Source: Clavaria fumosa | Lineage: Eukaryota; Basidiomycota; Agaricomycetes; Agaricales; Clavariaceae | Assembly: GCA_951802425.1 (NCBI GenBank) | Contig: OX637795.1 | Span: 2,336,501 to 2,400,500 of the forward strand | Direction: 5' to 3' | DNA: 64,000 nucleotides | Shown here: one piece after another, positions 11,342 through 22,390 of the stretch | Position numbering within the stretch: the stretch's first letter is position 1 | How the letters are laid out: each line of letters starts with the position of its first letter | Translations under genes and position numbers: made by a program | The notes under the pieces: model-generated | Told to the model about the DNA's origin: nothing | Seen by the model: the letters and a program-made list of their open reading frames with translations, nothing else | Databases searched by the model: none

Positions 11342-11622
11342 ACAAGAGCAGAAAGCGCAATGTGATAAGAGGTAACAACCTGAAGAAGGTTGTTACCGGA
11401 CTAGCTACTTATATACTACACAGATATGAGTCATAGTGAGTCAAAGGACAGCGTGCATAACATGAGGGAGAGGGGAGGCCGGGCATGGGTCATGTGTGAT
11501 ACAAGAGAAGGGATGTAGCATGCAGTATGTGATACGTGAAGGGGAGGGTGCGCGCGTGGTGTGAAGGAAGAAAGGGGGGCTGTGATGTTAGGGAAGGGGA
11601 AGGCACATGGTTAGATTGTTAC
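11342..11622 (-). promoter_or_regulatory. Gypsy 5' LTR / promoter region
   Basis: On the minus strand this region starts TGTAACAATC at 11622 and carries TATATAAG (about 11409-11416), followed by a short perfect hairpin (GGTTGTTACC pairs with GGTAACAACC, 11371-11398), and leads into ORF1. This fits an LTR with a TATA promoter. The 3' LTR partner is missing, so its boundaries are not proven. Confidence 0.5.
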
Positions 11623-14600
11623 ACTCACTCTAGGTACGGAGTAGGCCGACTCTTGAAGTCTAAAGATGGTGAGACCGTTTCAGATACCCTGAAGGCGACG
11701 ATTGCCATGCTGGAGCGTCAGTCGGGTGCGAAGGTCAAAAAATTAAGGACTGACAATGGCAAGGAGTTCGTTAACAGCATTGTCGAGGCGTTCTGCAAGC
11801 GTGAGGGGATCCTCCATGAGACGACGGCCCCCTACACCCCAGAACAAAACGGCATCGCAGAGCGAGCGATCGGCACCTACTTCGAAATGGTGAGATGTAT
11901 GTTACATTCATCTGGGATGGACTTACGCTACTGGGGCGAGGCCCTTATGTACGCCATCCACATCCGGAACCTCTCACCGACATCAGCAATACTGGGGAAG
12001 GTCCCCTACGAGGTCTGGACAGGGCGGAAGCCCGACGTGTCGCACCTACAGGTATTCAGGTCGGTCGCCTACGCAAACATCCCAAAGAAAGTCCGTGGTG
12101 GTAAACTAGAGGCCACCACTGTGAAGTGTCGCCTCCTGGGATGGTGGTCTGATGAAACAAAGGGTTATAGGCTTGAAGACGTCGAGACAAAGGACCTAAT
12201 CACCTCACGCGACGTGCGCTTCGTTGAAGATGAGGGCCCGAAAGACTTGGCCACTGTGGAGTTAGCGAGCCCTCATCCCGCTCATGGTTTGCTGCAGGAC
12301 CAAGTAAGCAGAGGGGCAACGATTAGCGAGATTGTAGACGACGACCCGATGCTACGCACAGATGTGACTACAGAGGAGGGACTCGATGATACACCCCCTG
12401 TTATTGACCCTCCAGCGCCAGCAGCCCCCAAATCGAAGCCCTCGCGATGGGAGAACCTGCCGCTGCGGGATCACCCAGAGCACCGGCGAGCGGCGGCCAC
12501 GCGATACGGCGTAGAGGCGACCGAAGAGGATGTTGAAGCGGCTCTAGCAGGCCAGGAGGGTCAGCACGCCGCATTCGTTGCAGTGGGAGGTGAGCCGCAT
12601 ACTCACCGAGAGGCCATGCAGTCCCCGCATGCAAAACAGTGGGAGGCGGCTTTGGCCGCCGAGTTTGCCCAGCTGAAGAGTTCTGCGACCTTTGAGTGGG
12701 TCGAGCGAGTTCCGGAGGGCCGCAAAGCGATAGGAAGTAAAGCCGTATATCAAGAAAAATGTGACAGTGAGGGGAGGATCGTTAAGTACAAGGTTCGAAT
12801 CGTTGCGAAGGGCTACTCACAGGTACCAGGCCAGGACTTCGACCTAACGTTCTCTTCGGTAGCGAAGTTCACAATGTTGCGAGTCCTATTGTCTTTGTGC
12901 GCTCATGAGAACTGGGAGTTGCATCAAGTTGACGTCGTGGGAGCGTACCTGCAGGGCGATCTCGATGAAGAAATTTACATGACACCACCTGAGGGCATCG
13001 TCGTCCCTGGGAAAGCCAGCTGGTCGTGGCGACTGCGCAAAGCGCTCTATGGGCTCAAGCAGGCCGGTCGCCAGTGGAAACTGAAGCTTGACCGAGCCAT
13101 GGAAAAACTGGGTTTTGCGAAGGGATGGGCCAACGACTGCCTGTACATACGATGTGCTCCGGGCAAGGGCGTCATCTTCGTCCTCGTGTATGTCGACGAT
13201 ATGGTGGTGGCTGCAGAGAAGAGCACGGAGGTAGCATGGTTCAAGATGGAGCTGGGAAAGATTTTTGAGCTAACCGATTTAGGCAAGTTATGGCTCATTC
13301 TCGGGATCCAAGTGAAACACGATCGCAAGGCACGCGCCATTCAATTGGACCAGATGGCATATGTCCGAGAACTTTTAGTGCATCACGGGATGCAGGGCTG
13401 CACCCCCATGAGTACACCGCTCGTCTCAAAGGAACGCCTTACTGCTGCCCAGTTCCCCACCTCCCTGGCTGACAAGGCCCTTTACCTGGAATATGCTAAG
13501 GAGATGAAGTATCCGGAGGTACTTGGGGGTGTCCTTTATGCTACTCAGACCAGGCCGGACATCCAGCATGCCGTCAGCATCTGTGCTCAGTTCAGTGCAA
13601 ACCCTGGGAAACCACACCTTGAGGCCCTGAAATGCATTCTCCGTTACCTCGCGGGAACGGCCCATTTACAGTGTTTTACCATTCCTTGACACATGAAAAT
13701 TTTCATAGGCTCTCAGCCAGGTTTAGATAGATTCTGCATGAAAACTCAGTGCACAGATATTAGCACAGCATGCAAAGCTACATATTTATCCACTTTTGGA
13801 GAAAATCACAGCTATCCTGGCTAAGTAACAACAATATCAGTGCCAAAGGTCCTTATCAGTGTAAAAACTATTCCTTGACACAGGTGTCACATCACACCAG
13901 CCAAGATGCCATCTGGCCTCTAATCTTCCTCCTTGTCTGATGAGCTTGGCTCATCATTTGTATCTTCAGCCAGTGTGTTTTGGCATTGGGATTTGGCCTT
14001 CCTACCCATTGTAGGATTTGAGAGTGTTTTCATTAATGTGAAGTGGATCTTGAGTCATCCAACCAGAATAGGCGATGGTGTGACAATATGGCAAGACAGA
14101 CCTTTTGGCATTCCTTGAGCCTTGTTCCCATCAACCAGGTACAGTTTATTACTTGCCAATCATGCAGTTATTGATTGCAGAGTAGAATGGAAATTTTCTC
14201 TCTGCAATTTAATCACAAATGGCCAACTTTGGCTTGAATTCAGTGCAGATTGGCTTACTTGCCTTCCAACTACAGCTGCTGAGTCAAAAAAAAAATTATG
14301 ATGGATGGATAGGTTATATTTGAAGGACTGGAAAGCAAATCTGAAGTGCTACATGCAATGTGCAATGAAATAAAAATATTTGTGTCAAGGAGTAGTAGTG
14401 TGTCAAGGAATGGTAAAACACTGTAGGGCTTAGGCTAGGAGGGCATGAAAAACCCCTTGATCTAGTGGGTTGGACTGACTCTGATTGGGCTCAGGACCCG
14501 GACACACGTCGCTCCATCGGCGGCTTTGTCTTTGAAGTCACCGGTGGGTTCGTCTCTTGGTCATCAAAGAAACAACCCACCGTTGTGCTCTCAACCGTCG

Positions 14601-14950
14601 AGGCAGAGTACATGGCTGCCTCCAACGCCACAAAAGAAGCGATTTGGCTCCGCACTCTCCTCGACGACCTTGGTTTCCCCCAGACCCATGCTACGACCAT
14701 CCACGCCGATAACCAGGGATGCATTGCGCTCTCTCGCAACCCCGTCACTCATTCTCGTGCCAAGCACATCAACATACAACACCACTTTATTCATGAGCAC
14801 GTCGCTCAATCCAAGATCTCACTTCTATTTTGTCCTACTGAAAACATGATTGCCGACATCCTCACGAAAGCACTGCCCTGCAAGACGTTCGAGCGATTCC
14901 GCACGGCCTTGGGCATTTTGGACGAGTCGGGCTGCGCCGAGTGGGAGTGA
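11623..14950 (+). pseudogene. Copia pol: integrase, reverse transcriptase, RNase H, split by a MITE
   Basis: The integrase core shows LRTDNGKEF and the downstream Glu of PYTPEQNGIAERAIG. The reverse transcriptase shows VDVVGAYLQGDLDEEIYM, RKALYGLKQAGRQW and the catalytic LVYVDDMVV. RNase H shows GWTDSDWAQDPDTRRS, VEAEYMAAS and IHADNQGC, ending DILTKALP and a stop at 14948. The reading frame is open without any nonsense codon from 11623 to 13668 and from 14425 to 14950. Excising the 755-bp insert and one TA restores one frame. The N-terminal part (gag, protease, integrase zinc finger) is lost at the gypsy junction. This is the least mutated retroelement in the window. Confidence 0.9.
13669..14423. 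mobile_element. TA-flanked MITE (Tc1/mariner-type) inside copia
   Basis: Terminal inverted repeats of 24-25 bases begin CAGTGTTTTACCATTCC at 13669 and end as the reverse complement at 14423. Both sides carry TA (13667-13668 and 14424-14425), the target duplication typical of Tc1/mariner elements. The copia reading frame resumes in register once the insert and one TA are removed. It is 755 bp with no transposase. A second ATTCCTTGACAC copy near 13868 hints at internal rearrangement. Confidence 0.9.
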
Positions 14951-15214
14951 AGAAAGGCGACAGCACACCCGCCTCGGATCCGCCCCTTCTCTTGTTGCAC
15001 CGCACCCTCGCGCGCTCACGTACGTAGCACAAACTCCCGCTCTCCTTCTTGGACTGTCCTCTCTCTCTTTTAACCTTTATACTATGCTTCTCGTGCTTGT
15101 GCACTCCCCCCTTTTATACGGTCACTCTATGTAGTTAACGGGTTCACGCTTTCTCGTTCTCCCATGTGAACTTGCAGATACTGTGGTTAAACTGTTCGTA
15201 TTGCTTTCATTATA
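14951..15214 (+). repeat. Copia 3' flank / LTR remnant
   Basis: The sequence directly after the copia stop includes a block (GGGTTCACGCTTTCTCG...ATGTGAACTTGCAG) that resembles the tail of the copia fragment at 1500-1590. No partner LTR is present because the upstream half of the element is replaced by gypsy. Confidence 0.4.
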
Positions 15215-15956
15215 ACTACCCTGAGAAACAAGCATGAACTCCAGCGAGGAATCGGGCTTCTAAACTACTTCTGATGGTTTATTAAAGGATTTGCCACGAT
15301 AGCCAAACCACTATACGAGCTACTGGCTGATAACACGCCTTATACCTGGACTGATCGACAACACCGAGCCTGGAAACAGCTAATTGACATTCTACAAAGC
15401 GATGTGGTGCTGGCAATCCCTCAAGACGAAGGAAAATGGAAAATGGAAGTAGATGCAAGCAACTATGTGACTGGGGGAGTACTATCCCAACAACAGCCTG
15501 ATGGCATGTGGTGACCTATCGACTTCATCTCGAAAACCTTCTCTCCGGCAGAGATGAATTATGCCACATATGACAAAGAATTCTTGGCAATCATCTGAGG
15601 ATTAGAAGAGTGGCGCCACTACCTACTGGGCGCCAAGGAACCCTTCGAAATCCACACCAACCATGCTAACCTTCAGTACTTCCAAAAAAGCCAGAAGCTC
15701 AACCCTCGACAAACATGATGGCACTCAAAGTTACAATGTTTTAACTTTGAGGTGAAGTACAAGCCCGGAAAAACAAACATGAAGGCCGACGCGCTATCTC
15801 GACGACCGGACCACTGGGAAGGAACAGACAAATACGAGAAACCTATGACACAAGTGTTCCCAGCCCATCACCTGGCCACACTACTCATCCCCGAACCAAC
15901 AATTGACCAACTGTTGCTAGAAACACACACAAAGTCTACTCCGCCAAGAGCGATAC
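15215..15956 (+). pseudogene. Gypsy pol, RT connection and RNase H part
   Basis: The translation shows AKPLYELL, then the RNase H motifs MEVDASNYVTGGVLSQ, YDKEFLAII and FEVKYKPGKTNMKADALSRRPD. TGA codons stand at 15272, 15512, 15596 and 15716, each where the family has Arg (for example NYF-R-W and LNPRQT-R-WHSKL). The frame runs to the insertion point at 15956 and continues at 19028 after the duplicated GATAC, giving an uninterrupted IPYEKGTDGLF across the join. Confidence 0.85.
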
Positions 15957-16123
15957 TGTTAGGGTGTCAAGTACTTACCTTACTATGTTTAGCCTTTCTC
16001 CTTGTCTGGAAGCTCCACAAATATGCGTCTCATTAGCCTAATGAGCCTATGGCCTTATCTACATGTGCCTATGTACCAATAGCCATGAAAACAACTAATT
16101 TTGGTTAGCCATCCAGACAGGCG

Positions 16124-17181
16124 ATCCTGTAGTTTTGATGTATCATATGCACCAAATTGATGCATTTGAGTGATGAACAATTAGCATCAATTGGTGCATG
16201 CACCTGATGTATCACTTTGGAGCATCTGATGCATTACCTTGTGGATGGTACATCTGATATATCATGATGCCAGATGATGCATCTGCCATAGCCATAGACA
16301 CTGAATGTATCATGCATACATAATGTTGATGTATCAGCATGTCAGCATCTGATATATTGTTGAAGCTGTTCTGGAAATTTGGCACATCTGATATAACATG
16401 GACATTCAATACATCACTGCCAGTGCTTATCCAAAAATGAATAAAAAAGCGAATTTATTATCATTAAACTTAAACTTATTAATGTATTACAGTAATGACT
16501 AATATTAAATTTATTTCTATATAAAATCTATTTATTCACACTCTATCACAAGTCCTGAAGTTGGGAGAAAGTGGGGGGGGGAAGCAGGGCAAGTTGCTGT
16601 ATTTATATGCCACGCTTTGTGGCTGTGCAAACGCGTGACGTGGTAATGTTGATTAGGTGTTACCATGTCACGCATTTGCACAGCCACAAAGTGCGGCATA
16701 TAAATACAGCAGCTTGCCCTGCTTCCCCCCCCACTTTCTCCCAACTTCAGTACTTGTGATAGAGCGTGAATAAATAGAATTTATATAGAAATAGATTTAA
16801 TATTAGTCATTACTGTAATACATTAATAAGTTTAAGTTTAATGATAATAAATCTGCTTTTTTATTCATTTTTGGATAAGCATTGGCAGTGATGTATTGAA
16901 TGTCCATGTTATATTAGATGTGCCAAATTTCCAGAACAGCTTCAACAATACATCAGATGCTGACATGCTGATACATCAACATTATGTATGCATGATACAT
17001 TCAGTGTCTATGGCTATGGCAGATGCATCATCTGGCATCATGATATATCAGATGTACCATCCACAAGGTAATGCATCAGATGCTCCAAAGTGATACATCA
17101 GGTGCATGCACCAATTGATGCTAATTGTTCATCACTCAAATGCATCAATTTGGTGCATATGATATATCAAAACTACAGGAT
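16124..17181. repeat. 1.06-kb near-perfect palindrome
   Basis: The outer ends are ATCCTGTAGTTTTGAT at 16124 and its reverse complement ending at 17181. The arms of about 520 bp remain paired up to a ~13-base centre near 16652 (GTGACGTGGTAA ... TTACCATGTCAC). Mirror-image 65-codon frames on the two strands are a by-product of the symmetry. Each arm is rich in TGATGTATCA/TGATATATCA-like palindromes. Confidence 0.9.
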
Positions 17182-17693
17182 GTGGTGATCCAGAGTAAGA
17201 ACTGCAATCATTCTATACTCAAAGAAAGATGGGGCTCTAGAGCAAGAACCAGGAACCGCACAAAGATGCGGTTGGTACCGTACGATTCCTATGCCTTGAA
17301 AACCCTTAATTCCAAGTTTGCGAAAGGAAATAACGGTTATTAATTCCTTAAAGTAAATAATATTGATCTAGTGGCTTCTTCTACATAAAGGACAAATAGC
17401 GTTTGGATGGCTAGGAAATAGGGAAATCTAAACAGACAGAAGTGTGGAAGTGGTCTACAGGCTCCTTTCTGCAAGTTTGCGAGAGGGACGGAGCGTTTGC
17501 GGTTTAGATACAGCGCTGCGACTCGAAGGTACAAGTCTGCCAGTATAGTAACACTGTGGGGACAGTCCTGATCATGATTGGACCTCGATCAAGCGATCAA
17601 GGACTGATGGACTGGCTCAGTTCCCACGGTGGCAGGTTGGGAGCGATGGCCGACGATGCCACACTACCAAATATGGACTACTCATCCATATCA

Positions 17694-17731
17694 AGGGATT
17701 GTGCACTCGTGAACTTTCGTGCACAATCCCT
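17694..17731. terminator. Hairpin, GGGATTGTGCAC stem
   Basis: GGGATTGTGCAC and GTGCACAATCCC form a perfect 12-bp stem around a short loop. A second hairpin (GATTGTGGGG/CCCCACAATC) lies at about 17938-17962. The function is unknown; the terminator label is only a structural suggestion. Confidence 0.3.
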
Positions 17732-19022
17732 CAGCCCTCCCTGCCTCTTCCCTTATGTCAGGACCTTGCTAGTACATACATAGCATAGTCTAGGGGTGAA
17801 ACACATACTAAATAAGTCTAGATGCACTTAGTTATGGCTAGTATGGGGAAGATAAGAGGAAGCAAAGAAGGTATGGACGAAAAGACGATGCGATCGAGGC
17901 CGGGAACGCCCCGGAGCGTCGCAGAAGCGATCGGGGGCGATTGTGGGGTCCTTCCCCACAATCCCCGACGTTTGGGCCCCTGGCATTGAGTCAGTATGAC
18001 TCAGTATGATTATTTTTAGATAAACTGGAATGTTCGAGATGAAATATCTCAATGAGGAGATAGGATAAAATTATGATCTTACCTGATATGTAACGCTACT
18101 GAATTCTCCTTAATTTAGAGTCCTTAAACGGTATGTTAGGACTACTACTTAAGGAGCTATGCTGTATTCTTCCAAAGGTAGTAGGTACATAAATTTGAGT
18201 ATAAATAGCTGGCGGAACTTTGCGTTCCAGGCATCATTACGTACCCACTCATCGAATGAACCATCCTGCAAAAGGACTAAGCCTGAGTTTGGCTCCCCAC
18301 GGAGCTAAGGACATATTTAGTAAAACTAAAGACAGGGTCTAGTTAAACTAAATGTAGTATCTGCTGACTAAGGACTTAGTCTGGTCAAGTGATCTGGGTA
18401 CCTTTGGGTACCCAGGCTTCGAACGAGCCGCCCTGTGCCGGCTCCCCTCGGCGCGATAAGTATTGAGCGAGTTATGAATATTTTAGTATGATGTACAAGG
18501 TACTGTACTGTACATAGTACTACTGTGTTCATCAGAGTAAGTAGTGAATAGCTAGCCAAGTACTGAGAATTAGGCAGTGGTTTATAGAGGTAGAATGGTC
18601 TACAAGACCAGGGGAATCTCATGAACCCTTCAGCTTGTTTCTCCTGTGTCTGGTTAGCTACCTATTTACTGATCTATTTTGACCTATCTACATTAATTTG
18701 GCTTAAGTGTGCAATACCTATGGAGTGGTCAGTCATTGAGCCATAGTATCAACCTGTGGAGTGATACCAGGTTGAGGCAGACTATGGGGGTCAATGGCTA
18801 AGCCCATGGGATGTTGTGACTTAGGTTACTAACTGATAATAATATCTGCCCAAAGCAATGCCTTGCTAGCAGTGTTGGTTTCAATACTGTTAGCAGGAAG
18901 GTATGGAACTGGAGGATCTACTAGTCCTGTAGACCAACTGCATAAGGAATTGAGGACCTGTCTGAGTCATCCTGACTCTCAGTGACTCATTTCTGACTGC
19001 ATCCAGTACCAGATCCATAACA

Positions 19023-20399
19023 GATACCCTACGAAAAAGGCACAGATGGACTCTTCAGACATCATGGGAAAATTTGGGTGCCTCAAGACCTAATACATAA
19101 AGTCTTGATGGAATTACATGATTCCCCGCTCGGAGGACACCCTGGACCCGAGAAGACCTTGGAAAGTACCGCTCGACAATTCACGTGGCCAGGAATGAAA
19201 GAGGATGTAACAGAATACGTGGCTGGATGTGAAAAATGCCAGAGATCGAAACCCGACTGAACAAAACGACGAGCACCCCTGCATCTGCATGCAATCCCAC
19301 CTTGCCCGTGGCATACCATCACCTGGGACCTCATAGGGCCACTGTCAAAATCAAACACGCACAATGCCATTCTCGTAATATGTGACAAACTGACAAAAAT
19401 GACCCTATTAGAAGCGACTGACACCAAGCTTACTGCGCTAGGGGCAGTGAAGATCTTACGAGACCGGGTCCTCCAGAGCCATGGGGTACCTTGCAAAGTG
19501 ATAAGCGACTGAGGGTCTCAATTCGTCTCAAACTTCATGGAAGAATTCTACAGAATCATCGGTATAAAAGGAAACCCTAGCATGGCCTACCACCCGCAAA
19601 CTGATGGACAAACTGAAAGAATGAACCAAGAGATCGAAATATACCTGCGGTCATACGTGGATTTTATGCAAGACGACTGGTCGGACTGGCTACCCACAGC
19701 AGAATTCACCTTGAATAACCGGCAACACTCCGCTACTAAATACAGCCCTTTCTACCTAAACTATGGATTCCACCCCCATATGGGAAACATCACCCTGCCC
19801 GATATGCCACATACCCCTGAAGCTTCTGATTTTGCTGCGAAACTGCAAAAAGCAAGGGAAAATGCAAAGAAGGCCATGGAAAAGGCTGCTCAATACATGA
19901 AAACCGCCTATGATAAACATAAAAACGCAAGAACACTCAACTACAAGAAAGGAAACTTGGTTTGGCTAGATGCAACAAACCTGAACACCGAACGACCATC
20001 AGAAAAACTCTCAGACAGAAGGGTCAGTCCCTTTGTCGTAGTGGAAAAAGTAGGACCTGCTGCCTACCGACTCAACTTGCCAGCTACATGGAAAATTCAC
20101 CCTGTGTTTAACAAGCTACTCCTCACCCCTTATGTGGAAGGAAAATTCCCTAACCAAGCACCGGACGAGCGCCCACCACCTGAACTGATCGACAACCACC
20201 TTCAATATGATGTAGAGGAAGTATTGAAGAGCCGAAAACACAGGCGAAAACTGCAATACTTAGTGAAATGGGCAGGCTATCCCCACGAGGACAATACGTG
20301 GGAACCCAAGACGAACCTGAAAGACGCGGCCGAGGCCATCGCAGATTTCCACCGCAAACACCTGCAAGCAGCCTGTGCGCTCTCGGTATCTTTTGCTTA
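19023..20399 (+). pseudogene. Gypsy integrase with C-terminal chromodomain
   Basis: The zinc-binding H/C region reads HDSPLGGHPGPEKT...GCEKCQRSKPD. The integrase core has WDLIGPL, VISD(stop)GSQFVSNF and AYHPQTDGQTERMNQEIE. The chromodomain reads YDVEEVLKSRKHRR, YLVKWAGYP and NTWEP near the end. TGA codons at 19258-19260 and 19510-19512 replace Arg (KPD-R-TKRR, ISD-R-GSQF). Integrase inserts the cDNA; the chromodomain is thought to steer chromoviruses to heterochromatin. From 19537 the frame is open to the stop. Confidence 0.92.
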
Positions 20400-20877
20400 G
20401 AAGATCTCACACTACACTGACCCTGCAAGATAAAAAGACATATAAACCCGTACTGACACAACCTAGCCAACACCGCCCCACACCCACCACCTCGCTATGC
20501 CGCCCGACCGTACCCCCCAGACCCGTGGAAATTACGCCTGCTGAGCAGCCGGATGGCTGCGAAATTTGCCACGACCACCGCCGGCCGCAACCACCCGCCT
20601 TGTACCCGTACCAGAACTCCGACCGGCACCACCCCCGTTCGAGGGACCGCCTTCATCCCCGGGAACCACAGCCCGCATGCGACACATCTTAGACACCGTC
20701 CGCATTCCCCTGGCACGACAGAACCTAGGGTTAGACCCTCCCCCTCTCATGACCGATGATCCCCCAGCACGCATGCCGCAATTCCGGCGCAACAGAGAAA
20801 TCCTCGAGCCCAAGGACGACATATGGCTACGCCGGATGTCCGAGCGACTCAGCACAAGCCTCAGCCGTGCCATGTGA
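20375..20877 (+). pseudogene. Possible small third ORF of the gypsy element
   Basis: Pro/Thr/Arg-rich overlapping frames follow pol, the last encoding ILDTVRIPLARQNLGLDPPP and ILEPKDDIWLRRMSERLS before a TGA at 20875. Composition and place suggest a short 3' ORF of this gypsy lineage broken by a frame shift. No domain is recognised, and it could equally be non-coding 3' sequence. Confidence 0.3.
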
Positions 20878-20901
20878 CACGAATTACAAGGACTAGAATT
20901 C

Positions 20902-22390
20902 TGTTAGGGCCTGTCCCGTTTCGATAGTAATGTCGGAGATCGACTTGTTGGTGACCAGTCCTGGAAACTCGCTAAGACCAATCAACTGTTGAGCACAGTC
21001 GAGAATGCTCGGTCCCGAAAGGTCGCGAAGACATCTGAGAAGATGTAAGAGCGAAGAAAGACGAGTATAAAAGGAGAAGACATCGCTGGGAAGGTCACGA
21101 AGTCCGTAGATGAAGTATAAAGTAAGAAATTGACAAGGAGAAGGAAATGGGTAACGCTGAGAGGGTCGCGAAGTTGACCGATGAAGCGTGAAGAAAGGAA
21201 TAAACGAGGTGGGGGAGACTGGTAATGCTGAGAAGGTCGCGAGATCGACCGACGAAGCGTAAGAGAGGAAAAGGATGAGGTGAAAGAAATAGACGATGAT
21301 AGAAGAGTCACAGGTAGTCGCGACAGTGTTGAGAAGTGTGTCGGTGAAGGCGATAACTTTGCCAACCGATGGGAGAACCTGTAGGGTTCCAAGATCAGTA
21401 CCAAGATGAATAAGAGAGGATACTTAGATCGCGCGAGTTTGTACAAGCGCAGAGGGCGAGTTAGAATAGAGTAGAGTGTGTCTTGGCGATCTTGTGGTCA
21501 CCAAGAGAGACAAGACCTATCAATCGCGATGGTTCCAAGCTCAAAGGGCGTACTAGCCTCAAGCTTAAACCAATGTGCGTCAATATCAAGTCTGCAGTAC
21601 GAGAAGTACATGCGGGACTTATATACGTGCGTACAGAGAGTATAACGAAAAAGGAAAAGTACAGAGGTCGCCAGGCGACAAGACTATAGTAGTACGGAGT
21701 ATAACTAATCGTAGAGTGACCATGCGCGTGTTCTACTAAGGTCACGAGGGGTAGAGAAAGCATAGGTAAGGTTGCGAGGATGACCGGTCACGGGTCGCGA
21801 CCTGGTTAAATAAATATATATGTATCTATAACTACTGGGGGATTCTCGGATCATAAGTAAAGTAGTTATAGACGATTGGGGAGAAGAAGGGAAGCATAAT
21901 TTGAAGTGTTCATACAGCTGACCATTGGTGGCGCATTTGAGTGTTAAGGTCACAAGATCATAAGGGCGATCACGTGAGTGACGCTAGTGACGCAGGTGAC
22001 CTATGGGCGGGTAGTCACATGGGTAACACTGGTAATGCGAGTAATGGTTGTAACACTGGTAACGTATTGGCGCTGGTAGTGGTAGCGCTGGAGGTGTCGC
22101 ATGGCAAGTCACGTGCTGGTGGAAGTAGACGCGTATCAGTGTGTCGCACATAGGATTGGTGGATCCGGGCGAAGTATATGCATAGGGTGAAGTAGTAGGA
22201 AGCGTCGCGAGTACAGCATGGTGGTTGCAAGTGTTGTGTAAGCGCGGGGGAGGTTGGAGAGGCTTCCGGAAGGAGATAGCGGGTTTCGGAAGTGGATAGA
22301 GGGGTACGTGAGGTGGTAGAGGGTCGTCAGGAGGGCCGTAGATGTTGGTGGAGTCAGCTTGGGTAAAGGAAAAATGAATGGGTCCTGACA
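20902..22390 (+). repeat. 1.49-kb LTR (3' LTR of the gypsy element)
   Basis: It begins TGTTAGGGCCTGTCC directly downstream of the gypsy coding region and ends GGTCCTGACA. A second copy of the same sequence lies at 41796-43256 as a solo LTR with a 5-bp target duplication, which fixes both boundaries. Alignment by eye shows many CG to TG or CA differences between the copies. No matching flanking duplication was found around this copy. Confidence 0.8.

Larger units (their letters stand above)
7906..11622 (-). mobile_element. Ty3/gypsy retrotransposon, 3'-truncated
   Basis: Read on the minus strand this gives an LTR-like promoter region, a small ORF1, gag with a zinc knuckle, and pol with protease and reverse transcriptase. 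Pol stops abruptly just after the reverse transcriptase at 7906, where the right tip of the neighbouring DNA transposon begins. RNase H, integrase and the 3' LTR are missing. At its upstream end it interrupts the integrase of the plus-strand copia element (from 11623). Confidence 0.85.
15957..19022. mobile_element. 3,066-bp insertion with TG...CA ends and 5-bp target duplication
   Basis: GATAC occurs at 15952-15956 and again at 19023-19027; removal of the insert plus one copy restores the gypsy pol frame. The insert begins TGTTAGGGTG and ends CCATAACA, the TG...CA signature of LTR elements. It has no recognisable gag or pol. It contains a 1.06-kb palindrome (16124-17181), a TGGTGATCCAGAG sequence at about 17184 that could be a primer-binding site, and a TATAAATAG at about 18202. 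I could not find matching direct LTRs, so this may be a non-autonomous LTR element or a solo LTR that has itself been invaded. Confidence 0.7.
15215..22390 (+). mobile_element. Chromodomain Ty3/gypsy, 5'-truncated, with 3' LTR
   Basis: Pol begins in the reverse transcriptase connection region at 15215, is interrupted by a 3,066-bp insertion (15957-19022), resumes at 19023 and ends with a chromodomain at 20398. A 1,489-bp LTR (20902-22390) follows. Six in-frame TGA codons and no TAA/TAG interrupt pol. Gag, protease and the 5' LTR are absent. Confidence 0.85.

Noticed and set aside
11536..11622. N-terminal extension of the copia frame (MKGRVRAWCEGRKGG...)
   Set aside because: This part reads through the inverted gypsy LTR; copia homology begins only at about 11623.
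13933..14118. Small ORF inside the first MITE as a transposase remnant
   Set aside because: 61 residues with no DDE-type motif or recognisable similarity; the composition fits random AT-rich sequence.
16212..17093. Two nearly identical 65-residue proteins on opposite strands
   Set aside because: They are mirror images caused by the palindrome, with no start context, no homology and no intron signals.
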